A stretch of 17,040 bases of DNA from assembly GCA_910584865.1 (NCBI GenBank), contig CAJUCE010000058.1:1-17040 (forward strand), written 5' to 3'. This DNA is from an uncultured Acetatifactor sp. (GTDB lineage: Bacteria; Bacillota; Clostridia; Lachnospirales; Lachnospiraceae). A model generated the notes under the pieces. That model worked only from the letters and a program-made list of their open reading frames with translations. It ran no database searches and was not told the DNA's origin. The position numbers were made by a program, and so were the translations under genes. Below are positions 17,012 through 17,040 of the stretch, one piece after another. Numbering within the stretch: the stretch's first letter is position 1; the number at the start of each line of letters is the position of its first letter.

Positions 17012-17040
17012 TTATTTTCACAATGCCACATAATTCCAGT

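Overview
The window looks like chromosome of a Gram-positive anaerobe of the class Clostridia, most likely the family Lachnospiraceae. This rests on the EF-Tu, EF-G, S7 and S12 sequences, strong AGGAGG-type ribosome binding sites, TTG and GTG starts on core genes, and the accessory gene content. It is a judgement from recalled sequence character, not from a search.

Region 1 (1-4634, minus strand) is the str operon in the order rpsL (S12), rpsG (S7), fusA (EF-G), tuf (EF-Tu, cut by the window start). A consensus sigma-A promoter (TTGACA-17-TATAAT) precedes rpsL, and a second near-consensus promoter precedes tuf. The 3' end of rpsG and the 3' end of fusA are each followed by a short duplicate of the gene's own last codons with a different stop codon. 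The rpsG copy is combined with two perfect palindromes.

Region 2 (about 4774-5163, minus strand) looks like a decayed coding remnant spread over several frames.

Region 3 (5164-11171) is an accessory block. Two full-size ABC exporters lie in tandem on the minus strand, and one carries eight in-frame 30-bp repeats in its linker. A divergent plus-strand gene encodes an HTH-XRE protein with a large possible ligand-sensing domain behind a structured leader. A bidirectional terminator separates this gene from the convergent LytTR response regulator at 11187-11897.

Region 4 (about 11972-17040, minus strand) is AT-richer and is the most interesting part: a cassette for a ribosomally made, post-translationally modified peptide (RiPP). 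In transcription order it has a radical-SAM maturase C-terminus (SPASM domain, with in-frame stops just upstream), an acyl-carrier-like protein, a 45-aa Cys-rich precursor-like peptide, a conserved hairpin-type spacer, an ABC exporter, and a subtilisin-like protease fused to a P-loop domain that resembles DUF1611/DgcN. Last comes a 59-aa Cys- and Trp-containing ORF, which is either a second precursor or a truncated gene at the island edge. The inferred logic is that the SPASM enzyme (possibly with the carrier protein) modifies the precursor, the S8 protein removes the leader, and the ABC protein exports the product. Whether the cassette still works depends on the state of the radical SAM gene, most of which lies outside the window.
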